From Sphingomonas sp. Leaf357 (GTDB lineage Bacteria; Pseudomonadota; Alphaproteobacteria; Sphingomonadales; Sphingomonadaceae), in NCBI RefSeq assembly GCF_001423845.1, contig NZ_LMPM01000001.1, positions 1,341,493 through 1,405,492 on the forward strand: a DNA stretch of 64,000 bases. Direction: 5' to 3'. A program made the position numbers and the translations under genes. Below are positions 52,145-60,890 of this stretch, in pieces. Position 1 is the first letter of the stretch. Each line of letters opens with the position of its first letter. The notes below the pieces were generated by a model. That model did no database searches. It was not told where the DNA came from and saw nothing but the letters and a program-made list of their open reading frames with translations.

Positions 52145-52813
52145 TCATCCCTCCCAGTCGAGAATCGTCCAGCCCTTGATCGCGGCCAGCGCGCGAAGCG
52201 GCGGATGCGGGTTCACCGCGAACGCATCGTCCGCCCAGGCCAGCGTCGGCGCGTCCGACACGTGATCGCTGTAGAAGCGGATTTCGGCATCCGCGCGCGC
52301 GATGCCCTGTTCGGCCATCCAATCCTCGATCATGCGCAATTTGGCCGGGCCGTAGCAATTCTCGCCGAAGATCCCGGCGCGCACCGCGCCGTCGCCGCCA
52401 TCCTTGGACAGGGTCGCGATCACCGCGTCGAAGCCCAGTCGTTCGGCGATCGCGGTGACGTAGAAACGGTAGGACGCGGTCGCCATGACCAGTCGGTAGC
52501 CCGCCGCGCGATCGGCCGCGATGCGCTCCCGCGCGCCGTCGTACAACCGCACGCGCCCGGCGAAGCGCTCGGCGGCGGCGGCGGTCGCGGCGGCACTCAT
52601 GGTTCGGCCGAGCAGCAGGCGTTGCGCGACCTGCTTCAGCCGCGCGCGATCGATCACCTTCACGCCATAGGCCGCGCTCGCCAGCCCGACCAGCGGCAGG
52701 AACGCCAGCCGCCACGGCGCCTGTCGCCGCGCCGCGCCGATCACGAATCCACCCCAGGTGGCCTTCACCGTGATCGTCTTGTCCATATCGTAGATGGCGA
52801 GCTTGTGTGTCAT
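52145..52813 (-). CDS. HAD-superfamily IB phosphatase (SerB-like)
   Basis: A 222-residue phosphohydrolase. Motif I is YDMDKTIT with nucleophile Asp9 and Asp11; motif II Thr/Ser is in LVMATASYRFYV; motif III Lys is in GPAKLRMIEDW; motif IV is YSDHVSDAPTLAWADDAFAVNP. A helical cap lies between motifs I and II. It resembles phosphoserine-phosphatase-like and lipid-phosphate IB members; the substrate is uncertain. It is divergent from the Mla operon. Confidence 0.9.
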   Translation of the reverse strand: MTHKLAIYDMDKTITVKATWGGFVIGAARRQAPWRLAFLPLVGLASAAYGVKVIDRARLKQVAQRLLLGRTMSAAATAAAAERFAGRVRLYDGARERIAADRAAGYRLVMATASYRFYVTAIAERLGFDAVIATLSKDGGDGAVRAGIFGENCYGPAKLRMIEDWMAEQGIARADAEIRFYSDHVSDAPTLAWADDAFAVNPHPPLRALAAIKGWTILDWEG

Positions 52814-52863
52814 TCTGGTGCCTTACGCGCCAACCCGCTTGCCGTTCCAGCGCGATTGCAGCA

Positions 52864-53973
52864 ATGAACGAGCCGATGAGTCAAACCGCCACCTTCGACC
52901 CGGAACAGGATACCCTGCGATTCTCCGGGTTCCTGACGCTGGCGCGGATCGGCGACCTCGCCGAACGGCTGCGCGCCTATGACGGAAAGGTCACGAAGCT
53001 GGACCTGTCGGGCGTCGATCGCATCGACACCGTCGGGGCCTGGATCGTGCAGCGCTTCGCCGCCGAACACGATGCCGAGATCGCTGGGCTGAACGAAGAC
53101 AGCCAGCATCTGCTGACGCAGGTGCAGAATGCCGACCAGCCGGTCGAGATGCGGCCGGCGCACGTCGGCGGCTTCTCCCGCGTGCTCGGCGAAGTCGGCG
53201 ATGCGACGACGACCGCGTTCAAGACGCTGTACGGCCTGCTCGGCTTCCTCGGCGCGACGGTGCTGGCGTTCGGGCATCTGCTGCGCAATCCGCGCAGTTT
53301 CCGCTTCAACGCGACGGTGCAGCGCTTCGAGGTGGTCGGCGTATCCGCGCTCGGCATCATCGGGTTGATGAGCTTCCTGATCGGCATCGTCATCGCACAG
53401 CAGGGCGCGGTGCAGTTGCGCCAGTTCGGTGCGGAGGTGTTCACGATCAACCTGGTCGGGCGGCTGACGCTGCGCGAACTGGGCGTGCTGATGACCGCGA
53501 TCATGGTCGCCGGGCGCTCCGGATCGGCCTTCGCCGCGCAGCTCGGCACGATGAAGCTGACCGAGGAGATCGACGCGATGCGCACGATCGGCGTGTCGCC
53601 GATGGAGGCGTTGGTCGTGCCGCGCACGCTGGCGGTGGTGATGATGATGCCGCTGCTCGCTTTCTATTCCTCGCTGATCGCGATCATCGGCGGCGGATTG
53701 CTGTGCTGGGTCTCGCTCGGCATCCCGCCGGTGACGTTCATCCAGCGCATTCGCGAGGTCGTGCCGATCACCGATCTGTTCATCTGCCTGGTCAAGGCGC
53801 CGGTGTTCGGCGCGATCATCGCCATCGCCGGCTGTTTCCAGGGCATGATGGTCGAATCCGATTCGGAACAGGTCGGCATCCGCACCACCGCCGCGGTCGT
53901 GCAGGCGATCTTCCTGGTCATCGTGCTCGACGCGTTCTTCGCGATGTTCTTCACCTGGGTCGGGTGGGTGTGA
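52864..53973 (+). CDS. MlaE-type ABC permease with fused STAS domain
   Basis: A 369-residue protein. Residues about 10-95 form a STAS/MlaB-like domain (TKLDLSGVDRIDTVGAWIVQRF), and the rest is the MlaE permease (GIIGLMSFLIGIVIAQQGAVQLRQFGAE ... GRSGSAFAAQLGTMKLTEEIDAMRTIG). In E. coli these are two proteins, MlaB and MlaE; here they are one chain, as in several alphaproteobacteria. It moves phospholipids between the membranes with MlaF and MlaD. The start could also be ATG at 52876. Confidence 0.94.
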   Translation: MNEPMSQTATFDPEQDTLRFSGFLTLARIGDLAERLRAYDGKVTKLDLSGVDRIDTVGAWIVQRFAAEHDAEIAGLNEDSQHLLTQVQNADQPVEMRPAHVGGFSRVLGEVGDATTTAFKTLYGLLGFLGATVLAFGHLLRNPRSFRFNATVQRFEVVGVSALGIIGLMSFLIGIVIAQQGAVQLRQFGAEVFTINLVGRLTLRELGVLMTAIMVAGRSGSAFAAQLGTMKLTEEIDAMRTIGVSPMEALVVPRTLAVVMMMPLLAFYSSLIAIIGGGLLCWVSLGIPPVTFIQRIREVVPITDLFICLVKAPVFGAIIAIAGCFQGMMVESDSEQVGIRTTAAVVQAIFLVIVLDAFFAMFFTWVGWV

Positions 53974-54815
53974 TGGCGAAGCAGGACGAAAACGTCATCG
54001 TCGTGAAGGGGCTGAAGAACGGCTTCGGCGACCAGATCGTGCATGACGGGCTGAACCTTGAGGTGAAGCGCGGCGAGATCTTCGGCGTGGTCGGAGGCTC
54101 CGGTACCGGCAAGTCGGTGCTGATGCGCTCGATCATCGGGCTGCAGACGCCGATCGAGGGCGACATCACCGTGTTCGGCGAGGAGATGATCGATCGCGAG
54201 GACACCGACGCGATCGACGTGCGCAAGCGCTGGGGCGTGCTGTTCCAGGGCGGCGCATTGTTCTCCACGCTGACCGTGGCCGAGAACGTTCAGGTGCCGC
54301 TGCGCGAATTCTATCCCGATCTGGATCCGGCGCTGATCGACGAGATCGCCGCCTACAAGGTCGTGATGTCGGGCCTCCCCGCCGATGCCGGCCCCAAATT
54401 TCCCGCCGAACTTTCGGGCGGCATGAAGAAGCGTGCGGGCCTCGCTCGGGCGCTGGCGATGGATCCGGAACTGCTGTTCCTCGACGAGCCGACCGCCGGC
54501 CTCGATCCGATCGGCGCGGCGGCGTTCGACGAACTGACCAAGTCGATGCAGAAGACGCTCGGCCTCACCGTGTTCCTGATCACGCACGATCTGGACACAT
54601 TGTACGCCATTTGTGATCGTATCGCGGTGCTGGCGGACAAGAAGGTGATCGGCGTGGGGACGATTCCGGAGCTTCTCGCGTTGGATCATCCGTGGATCCA
54701 GGAATATTTCAACGGGCCGCGTGGCCGCGCCGCGACGGCGTCGGTCGAACGGGCGGCGGAATTGCGCGAAGCGGCGCCGGACGAAGCTGCCGGTGCAAGA
54801 GGGACTGAAGGCTGA
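53973..54815 (+). CDS. mlaF: Mla-type ABC ATP-binding protein
   Basis: A 280-residue ATPase with Walker A GGSGTGKS, Q-loop, signature LSGGMKKR, Walker B LLFLDEPT and H-loop LITHDLD. It drives phospholipid trafficking with the MlaE-like permease. The start codon overlaps the permease stop (TGATG), and its own stop overlaps the next start, so translation is tightly coupled. Confidence 0.95.
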   Translation: MAKQDENVIVVKGLKNGFGDQIVHDGLNLEVKRGEIFGVVGGSGTGKSVLMRSIIGLQTPIEGDITVFGEEMIDREDTDAIDVRKRWGVLFQGGALFSTLTVAENVQVPLREFYPDLDPALIDEIAAYKVVMSGLPADAGPKFPAELSGGMKKRAGLARALAMDPELLFLDEPTAGLDPIGAAAFDELTKSMQKTLGLTVFLITHDLDTLYAICDRIAVLADKKVIGVGTIPELLALDHPWIQEYFNGPRGRAATASVERAAELREAAPDEAAGARGTEG

Positions 54816-55780
54816 TGGAAACGCGTTCGAACCATGTGCTGGTCGGTGCCGTCGTGCTGATCCTTCTCGCCGTGCTGGCGCTGTTCACCGTGTGGATCGC
54901 GCGCCTGAACGGGACGAGCGAGAAGGAGTATGACATCTTCTTCAAGCAATCGGTCGATGGGCTGGCCACGGGATCGGTCGTCACCTTTTCCGGCGTGCCG
55001 CTGGGCCAGGTGAAGGAGATCGCCTTGTGGAAACGTGATCCGCAGTTCGTGCGCGTGCGCATCACGGTCAAGGACGAAACCCCGGTGCTGGAAGGCACGA
55101 CCGCGGGCGTGCAGGGCAGCTTCACCGGCACCAGCACGATCCAGTTGGACGGTGCCAAGAAGGGCGCGCCGCCGATCGCCTGCCCCGCCGAGAATACCGA
55201 GACCGCCTGCCCGTACGGCGTACCGGTGATCCCGACCAAGTCGATCGGCTTCGGCGCGCTGCTCAGTTCCGCGCCGCAATTGCTGGAACGCCTGTCGACG
55301 CTCACCGAGCGGCTGACCGACATGCTGTCCGATCGCAACCAGAATTCGATCGCCGGCATCCTGGCCAACACCAACCGCCTGACCAGCGCGCTGGCCGATC
55401 GCGGGCCTGAAATCGCCGCCACCTTGGCCGAAACCCGGGTGGCGATCCAGAAGGCGGGCACGGCGGCGGAGCAGATCGGGCAACTGGCCGGCACGACCAA
55501 CACGATGCTGTCCGAGGACGTCCGCCCGGCCGCGGCGAACCTCAACAAGGCGGTCGCCAGTGCGCAGAAGAGCATGGAATCGCTGAACGCGGCGATCGGC
55601 GACGCTCGGCCTGGTCTCCAGGCGTTCAGCAAGCAGACGATCCCGGAAGTGGGGCAATTGGTTCGCGACCTGCGCGTGATGTCCTCCGCGCTCACCTCGG
55701 TCGCGGAGAAGATCGATCAGGGCGGGGCAGGGGCATTGGTCGGTTCGCCCAAGCTGCCCGATTACAAGCCCAAAAAGTGA
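54815..55780 (+). CDS. mlaD: MlaD-type MCE-domain substrate-binding protein
   Basis: A 321-residue single-pass protein: anchor at about residues 8-29 (VLVGAVVLILLAVLALFTVWIA), one MCE domain (about 38-130, FKQSVDGLATGSVVTFSGVPLGQVKEIALW), and a long helical C-terminal part (about 155-290) with heptad-like repeats. The periplasmic hexamer ring would bind lipid. It is longer than E. coli MlaD (183 residues) because of the helical tail. Confidence 0.93.
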   Translation: METRSNHVLVGAVVLILLAVLALFTVWIARLNGTSEKEYDIFFKQSVDGLATGSVVTFSGVPLGQVKEIALWKRDPQFVRVRITVKDETPVLEGTTAGVQGSFTGTSTIQLDGAKKGAPPIACPAENTETACPYGVPVIPTKSIGFGALLSSAPQLLERLSTLTERLTDMLSDRNQNSIAGILANTNRLTSALADRGPEIAATLAETRVAIQKAGTAAEQIGQLAGTTNTMLSEDVRPAAANLNKAVASAQKSMESLNAAIGDARPGLQAFSKQTIPEVGQLVRDLRVMSSALTSVAEKIDQGGAGALVGSPKLPDYKPKK

Positions 55781-55791
55781 GGCGCGTGACC

Positions 55792-56373
55792 ATGAAGAAG
55801 ACGCTCATCCTGCTCGCCGCCTTGCCGCTCAGCGCGTGCATCAGCTTCGGGGCCAAGCCGCCGCCCTCGCTGCTGACGCTGCAATCCGCGCAGAGCGTGC
55901 CCGCTGGCGAGACGCGCAGTTCGGCCAATGCGGCGACGATCACCATCGCCGTGCCGTCGGTGTCGCAGGCGCTGGCGACGACACGCGTGCCGGTGCAGTC
56001 GACCGGCACGTCGCTGGCCTATGTCAAGGACGCGCAATGGGTCGAGCTGCCCGCCCGCCTGTTCGCGCGGATGACCGCCGATACGGTGGCCGCGAAGACC
56101 GGCCGGGTCGTGCTGAGCACCGCGCAGAGCTTCTCCGATCCCGGCGCACGCCTATCCGGCGAATTGCGCAACTTCGGGCTGGACGGATCGACCAGCGAGG
56201 CGGTCGTGACGTTCGACGCGGCGCTGATCCGCACCACCGGTGAGGTGGTCGAGAAACGCCGCTTCGAGGCACGCGTGCCCGTCACCGCGATCGATGCCGG
56301 CAACGCCGCGCGCGGGATCAACCAGGCCGCCAATCAGGTCGCCGGCGAGGTCGCGGACTGGGTGGGGAAGTAA
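55792..56373 (+). CDS. ABC-transport auxiliary lipoprotein (PqiC-like)
   Basis: A 193-residue lipoprotein with lipobox LPLSAC (Cys16) and an ABC_trans_aux/DUF330-type domain (QWVELPARLFARMTADTVAAK ... RRFEARVPVTAIDAGNAARGINQAANQVAGEVADWV). These outer-membrane lipoproteins cooperate with MCE systems. The ATG at 55792 has GAGG at suitable spacing; a GTG at 55777 is less likely. It is the last gene of the four-gene lipid-transport operon. Confidence 0.9.
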   Translation: MKKTLILLAALPLSACISFGAKPPPSLLTLQSAQSVPAGETRSSANAATITIAVPSVSQALATTRVPVQSTGTSLAYVKDAQWVELPARLFARMTADTVAAKTGRVVLSTAQSFSDPGARLSGELRNFGLDGSTSEAVVTFDAALIRTTGEVVEKRRFEARVPVTAIDAGNAARGINQAANQVAGEVADWVGK

Positions 56374-56399
56374 GCCGTCGATCGGCTCTGAACATAGCT

Positions 56400-56495
56400 C
56401 GTCGTTCCCGCGAAGGCGGGAAACCATGCTGGCTGGATGCCGTGAGCCACGCGGAGTGTGGCGACGATAGATCCCCGCCTGCGCGGGAATGACGG
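56400..56495. repeat. Type C palindromic repeat pair after the Mla operon
   Basis: Arms: CGTCGTTCCCGC, loop GAAG, GCGGGAAACCA; and ATCCCCGC, CTGC, GCGGGAATGACG. It is moderately decayed; the gap is about 35 bp. Confidence 0.85.
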
Positions 56496-56699
56496 ATTCT
56501 TGAGCATCGGCAGCTGCCTCTGTCCTACAGGCGCGCCATCCGCCATACTCTAAGCGCTGTTTCCAATCGTCGGCCTTTTCTGCAAACCGCGTCCCTGCGC
56601 GACGACCCCGATACCGTGTGACTTTGTGTGAACTTCGCCTGTCAGATTGGCAGCGGAATTCCCACCGAACGGCCAATCGATCACGTCCTTGGCCAGCAC

Positions 56700-56735
56700 G
56701 AAAAAGGCCCGCCTCCTCACCGGAGACGGGCCTCT
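56700..56735 (-). terminator. Rho-independent terminator
   Basis: On the minus strand, AGGCCCGTCTCC pairs with GGAGGCGGGCCT (one mismatch), loop GGTGA, followed by TTTTTCG. It lies 24 bp after the stop of the 101-residue protein gene. Confidence 0.9.
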
Positions 56736-56759
56736 TGATGTCATCGAAGTCGCGACGGT

Positions 56760-57065
56760 TCAGCCCGCGCGCGATCCCGACATCGGGAAGCTGCCGAACG
56801 CGCCCGCGCCGACGCTTCCGGTGATCGTGTCGCCGTCGATCGTCGCGCTGCAATCCAGCGTCATCGGCATCGGCACGGTCATCTTCATCGTCCAGGTCAG
56901 CGTGTTGCCGTCGACCTTGCCATCGGTGATATCGACCGAACCCATCGCGCCGGCGTTGCTGCCGGTGAAGCTGTCGCCGTCGCTCTTGACCGTCAGCGTG
57001 CTCTTCTGGTCGCCCAGCGGCGACTTAACAACGGTGTCCCAAACGCCATCCACTGCGGCCATCAT
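56760..57065 (-). CDS. Small beta-rich protein of unknown function (101 aa)
   Basis: A 101-residue protein without a signal peptide: VDGVWDTVVKSPLGDQKSTLTVKSDGDSFTG ... VDITDGKVDGNTLTWTMKMTVPMPMTLDCSATIDGDTITGSV. The alternating pattern suggests an eight-stranded barrel of the kind seen in small lipid-binding or DUF domains. The start (ATG at 57065, or the next ATG) overlaps the stop of the M16 protease gene (ATGA), and AGGAGAG precedes it, so it is coupled to the protease gene. I do not know its function. Confidence 0.85.
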   Translation of the reverse strand: MMAAVDGVWDTVVKSPLGDQKSTLTVKSDGDSFTGSNAGAMGSVDITDGKVDGNTLTWTMKMTVPMPMTLDCSATIDGDTITGSVGAGAFGSFPMSGSRAG

Positions 57066-59902
57066 TTCTCTCCTGAAGCTTTTCCAGCACCCGCAACGGA
57101 CGCTGCCGACACCAATTCGACGGGCAGGCCGAGGCTGTCAAGCTGCGGGCGGACCACCTTTGCATCGCCGACCACCACCCAGACGAACTTCTTGGGGTCG
57201 ATCGCCGCGCGTGCCGCAGCGTCAAGCTGCGGCAAGGTCATCGCCTTATATTTTTGCGTGATCGTCGCGTAATAATCGTCGGGGCGCTTGTAGAGGTCGT
57301 TCTGCTGCATCGCGCGCAGCACGTCGTCGGAGGTTTCGAAATTGCCCGACAGCGATCGCGTGGCCCCGGTGATCGCGCGATCGAACTCGAATTGCGTGAT
57401 CGGCTTGGTCGTCACGAACTCGGCGACATCGTCACGCAACGCCTTGATCGAGTCGCCGGTCTTGTCGGCCTGCACCGGTGCGCTGATGACATATGGTGCG
57501 CCGTTCTCGCTGCGCTGGAAGCCGCCGCTGACGCCGTAGGACCAGTGCTTGCCCTCGCGCAGGTCCATGTTGATGCGGCTCAGGAAGCTGCCCCCCAGCG
57601 CATCGTTCGCGGTCAGCACGGGCAGCAGGTCGTCGCTGCCGTTCAGCCCGGTGACGAGGCCGGCGGAAATCTGCGACTGCGGCGAATCCGGGCGATCGAC
57701 CAGGACGATCTTCGCAGCGGAGGTGCCGGTGATCGGGCCGAACGTCTTGGTGCCGGCGACGCCGGTGCCTTTCCAGTCGGCGAAGCTCTGGTCCAGCGCG
57801 GCCTTGACGGTGGCGAGCGGCAGATCGCTGACGACGAAGATCTTCGCCTTGTCCGGGCGCAGCCAGGCCTGTTGAAACGCGATCAGGTCGTCCCGCGTCA
57901 GATTGGCCACCGCCGCCGGATCGCCGCCGCCCAGCGATTTCGCGTAGGGCGAGGACGGGCCGTAGATCAGCTTGGGCATCACCCGCCCGGCAAGGCCGCC
58001 GGGGTTGGTGAGTTCCTGCGCGATGCTGGCCAGTTGCTGCTGCTTGATTCGCGCCACCTCGGCCGGGGCGAAGGCGGGGTTGCGCGTCACGTCCGCGAAG
58101 AGGTCGATCGCCGCGCCCAGATTGGCGCTCGGCGCGGACATCGACACGGTCGTGCGATCGAGGCTCGCATCGCTGTGGATGTCCATGCCCAGCCGTTCGC
58201 GTGCCTCGGCCAATTGCTTCGAATCGAGGTGGGTTGTGCCCTCGTCCATCATGTTCAGCGTCAGTTGCTGCGTGCCGAGCTTGCCGGCCACGTCGGCCGC
58301 GACGCCGGCGTCGAAGCTGATCACCGCCTGCGTGATCGGCACCGCGCCGCGCTGCGCATAGACCAGTTCGATGCCGTTCTTCAGCCGGGCGCGCGTGACC
58401 GGCGGGAAGGTGAGGCCGGCGACCTCGCCGACCGCCGGCAGGGCACCGCGCGTGCCCTTGGGCTTGGCGGTCGCGGCCTGCACGATCTTCACTTCCTTGG
58501 GCACCTGAGCCTCGGCATAGGCGTCGCGGGGGCCGGGCACGACGGTCAGGTTGTAGGACGGGCGCGACAGCCACTTGTCCGCCGCCGCCTTCACGCTCGC
58601 CGGCGTCTGCGCGGCAAGCTCGGCGAGCTGTTTCTTGTAGAAGCCGGGATCGTTCGAATAGAGCGCGCCCTCGGCCAGGGCGACCGCCTTGCCGCCGAAC
58701 CCGCCGACCGATTCCAGGCCCTGGATGCGGTCGACCGCGGTGTCGGTGACGTAGCGCTGCACTTCGTCCGCGCTCGGGCCGGTCTTCAGGAAATCGGCGA
58801 TGATCTCGTCGGTGCGCTTGGCCACCACCGCCGGATCGACGCCGGGGCGCACGACCACATAGAGGTCGAACGTCCCGACCTGCGCGAAGCTTTGGTTGCC
58901 GATGCTGACCTCGACCGCGAGCTTCTCCTGTCGCACCAGCGCGTTCTGCAGCCGCGAACTGGACAGGCCACCCAGCGCACCCGCCGCCACGTCGAGCGCG
59001 GCGGAATCCTTGTCGTTCAGCCCCGGCACCGGCCACGACCGGACCAGCAGCGTGGCCGCGACGCGATCCTTCATCGTCTCGGCCTTCGTGGTTGCCAGCA
59101 CGGGAATCGGGGCGGTCGGCAGCACCGACTGTGGGCCGCGCGGGATCGCCGCGAAGTTCTTTTCCACGAGCCGCTTGGCGGTGGCGAGATCGACGTCGCC
59201 CGCCAGCACCAGCACGGCGTTGTTCGGCCCGTAATGATCCTTGAACCATGCCTTCACGTCGGCCAGGCTGGCGCCGTCGAGATCCGCCATCGACCCGATC
59301 GTGGTGTGGCCGTAGGGATGATCCGCCGGGAAGATGCCCTCGTTCATCTTGTACCGGATCAGGCCGTAAGGCTGGTTGTCGTTGCCGCGCTTCTCGTTCT
59401 GCACGACGCCGCGCTGCTCATCGAGCACGCTCTGCGTGATCGCACCGGTCAGGTAGCCCATGCGATCGGATTCGAGGAACAGCGCGCGATCCAGCGCGGC
59501 GGTCGGCACCGTTTCGAAATAGTTGGTACGGTCGAAATAGGTCGTGCCGTTGAAATCGGTCGCGCCGACCTGCTTCAATGGTTCGAAGAAATCGTTCGGC
59601 GCATTCTCGCTGCCGTTGAACATCAGATGCTCGAACAGATGCGCGAAGCCGGATTTGCCCTTGGGCTCGTGCTTCGAGCCCACATCGTACCATACGGAGA
59701 CGGCGACGATCGGAGCCTTGCGATCGGTATGCACGATCACGCGCAGGCCGTTGGGCAGGGTGAATTGCTGATAGGGAATATCGACCTGCTTGACGAGCGC
59801 GGCGACCGGCGCTGGCTTGGCGGCGGGGGGCGCGGCGAGGGCCGGCGCCGACATCACAGCCGAAAGGGCCACGCCCGAAAGCGCCAGAGTCCGAAATGTC
59901 AT
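57062..59902 (-). CDS. M16-family zinc metalloprotease, two-domain
   Basis: A 946-residue exported peptidase: signal peptide LALSGVALSAVMSAPALA (about 6-24), inverted zinc motif His88-Leu-Phe-Glu91-His92 with the downstream Glu in the DEQRGVVQNEKR region, and a second, inactive M16 half (from about residue 480). It probably degrades peptides in the periplasm. The start at 59902 follows GAGGA; the extra 57 upstream codons have no signal-peptide character. It shares a transcript with the small beta-rich protein. Confidence 0.94.
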   Translation of the reverse strand: MTFRTLALSGVALSAVMSAPALAAPPAAKPAPVAALVKQVDIPYQQFTLPNGLRVIVHTDRKAPIVAVSVWYDVGSKHEPKGKSGFAHLFEHLMFNGSENAPNDFFEPLKQVGATDFNGTTYFDRTNYFETVPTAALDRALFLESDRMGYLTGAITQSVLDEQRGVVQNEKRGNDNQPYGLIRYKMNEGIFPADHPYGHTTIGSMADLDGASLADVKAWFKDHYGPNNAVLVLAGDVDLATAKRLVEKNFAAIPRGPQSVLPTAPIPVLATTKAETMKDRVAATLLVRSWPVPGLNDKDSAALDVAAGALGGLSSSRLQNALVRQEKLAVEVSIGNQSFAQVGTFDLYVVVRPGVDPAVVAKRTDEIIADFLKTGPSADEVQRYVTDTAVDRIQGLESVGGFGGKAVALAEGALYSNDPGFYKKQLAELAAQTPASVKAAADKWLSRPSYNLTVVPGPRDAYAEAQVPKEVKIVQAATAKPKGTRGALPAVGEVAGLTFPPVTRARLKNGIELVYAQRGAVPITQAVISFDAGVAADVAGKLGTQQLTLNMMDEGTTHLDSKQLAEARERLGMDIHSDASLDRTTVSMSAPSANLGAAIDLFADVTRNPAFAPAEVARIKQQQLASIAQELTNPGGLAGRVMPKLIYGPSSPYAKSLGGGDPAAVANLTRDDLIAFQQAWLRPDKAKIFVVSDLPLATVKAALDQSFADWKGTGVAGTKTFGPITGTSAAKIVLVDRPDSPQSQISAGLVTGLNGSDDLLPVLTANDALGGSFLSRINMDLREGKHWSYGVSGGFQRSENGAPYVISAPVQADKTGDSIKALRDDVAEFVTTKPITQFEFDRAITGATRSLSGNFETSDDVLRAMQQNDLYKRPDDYYATITQKYKAMTLPQLDAAARAAIDPKKFVWVVVGDAKVVRPQLDSLGLPVELVSAASVAGAGKASGEK

Positions 59903-60089
59903 GCAGGATGTTCCTCGAAAGCGACCGTATTGCCGGTGCATAGCAGCGTCGCCGGACGGCGCGCAACGATGCGGCGTTCGGTGAATCGCTATCGAGGAGC
60001 AAGGTGGGGAGCTTCTGTTGCTCGGTGCTCCCCGTACCGCCGGAATCCGCTTCTGTTGCCCGGTGCGGTCCAACCGCGCTTTTGTCGTT

Positions 60090-60350
60090 AGTAAACTAGA
60101 CCGTTAGGTCCGGTTTACGCCGCAATCGCGAGTGCATCGTTGTCGTTAGCACTTGTGGTTTTGAGCCTATAAACGGTTACTCAGCCGTGGCAAAAACAGC
60201 GCCTTTGAACACACGTCGATCCTGCTTCGGCCCCGTCATAGCCCGTCCTTTCGGGCGGGTTGTGGTGGAGCCGCCGGGTACTGCCCCCGGGTCCGTTGCG
60301 TCTATTTTACGCTGCACTTTATCACCATAGTCTCCGGGGCAAGCCCCTTA
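60090..60350 (-). ncRNA. ssrA: Permuted two-piece tmRNA gene
   Basis: Read on the minus strand, the acceptor piece comes first: a T-arm-like GACCCGGGGGCAGTACCCGG and acceptor strand GGCTCCACCA ending in encoded CCA at 60263. A short intervening hairpin (about 60235-60262, CCCGCCC/GGACGGG) follows. The coding piece starts GGGGCCGAAGCAGGATCGAC (60234 downward), the usual tmRNA 5' sequence. The tag frame (60150-60115) encodes ANDNDALAIAA then TAA. GGGGCC pairs with GGCTCC across the two pieces. Both gene ends are approximate. A promoter candidate (TTGGCA and CATATA) lies upstream at about 60364-60390. Confidence 0.93.
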
Positions 60351-60435
60351 TGACAAAGTCTATATGGGTTTTGCGGATCGATTTGCCAAGCCCGCCTTTT
60401 ACTCGCCACAAATCCGGTCCATGGGCTAGGATATC

Positions 60436-60867
60436 ATGCTTACCCAGCGTTCCCGCTACGCCCTTCGCGCCATGCTGTTCCTCGCCGAGGCACCCGCCGG
60501 TGGCCCGCCGATCCCGATGAACCGGATCGCGGAAAGCGCCAACGTGCCGCGCAAGTTCCTGGAACTGATCCTGGCCGATCTGCGCGAGGCGGGGTTCCTG
60601 CACAGCCATCGCGGCAAGATGGGCGGATATTGCCTGGCTCGCCCGACGCACCTGATCTCGCTGGGCGAGATCATCCGCGTGATCGAGGGGCCCTTGGCGC
60701 TGGTGCCGTGCGTCAGCCGCACCGCCTATCGCTCCTGCAACGATTGCAAGGACGAGGCGACCTGCGCGATCCGCCACGCGATGATGCGCGTGCGCGACGA
60801 GACCGCGCGGATCCTGGATGGCACGAGCCTCGCCGATGCGGCGGCCGAGGAACTGGTCGCGGCCTGA
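60436..60867 (+). CDS. Rrf2-family transcriptional regulator, probably Fe-S dependent
   Basis: A 143-residue winged-helix regulator. SRYALRAMLFLAE, IAESANVPRKFLELILADLREAGFLHSHRGKMGGYCLARP is the Rrf2 helix-turn-helix and wing. Four cysteines at 92, 101, 104 and 110 (C-x8-C-x2-C-x5-C) lie where IscR, NsrR and RirA hold a cluster, so Fe-S sensing is likely. There is no isc or suf operon next to it, so it is not clearly IscR. It is divergent from ssrA. Confidence 0.92.
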   Translation: MLTQRSRYALRAMLFLAEAPAGGPPIPMNRIAESANVPRKFLELILADLREAGFLHSHRGKMGGYCLARPTHLISLGEIIRVIEGPLALVPCVSRTAYRSCNDCKDEATCAIRHAMMRVRDETARILDGTSLADAAAEELVAA

Positions 60868-60890
60868 GTTTTTGGGCTGAAATGCCCAGA

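Larger units (their letters stand above)
56374..56759. other. Intergenic region after the Mla operon
   Basis: This stretch has no supportable gene. It holds a type C repeat pair (56400-56495) and a terminator for the minus-strand gene at 56760 (56700-56735). A 64-codon minus-strand frame here simply reads through the terminator. Confidence 0.7.

Noticed and set aside
56550..56744. A 64-codon minus-strand frame
   Set aside because: It begins within a rho-independent terminator stem and has no homology signal or ribosome-binding site.
57062..57065. Toxin-antitoxin pair between the M16 protease and the small protein
   Set aside because: Sizes, export signal and family of the protease do not fit any toxin-antitoxin type.
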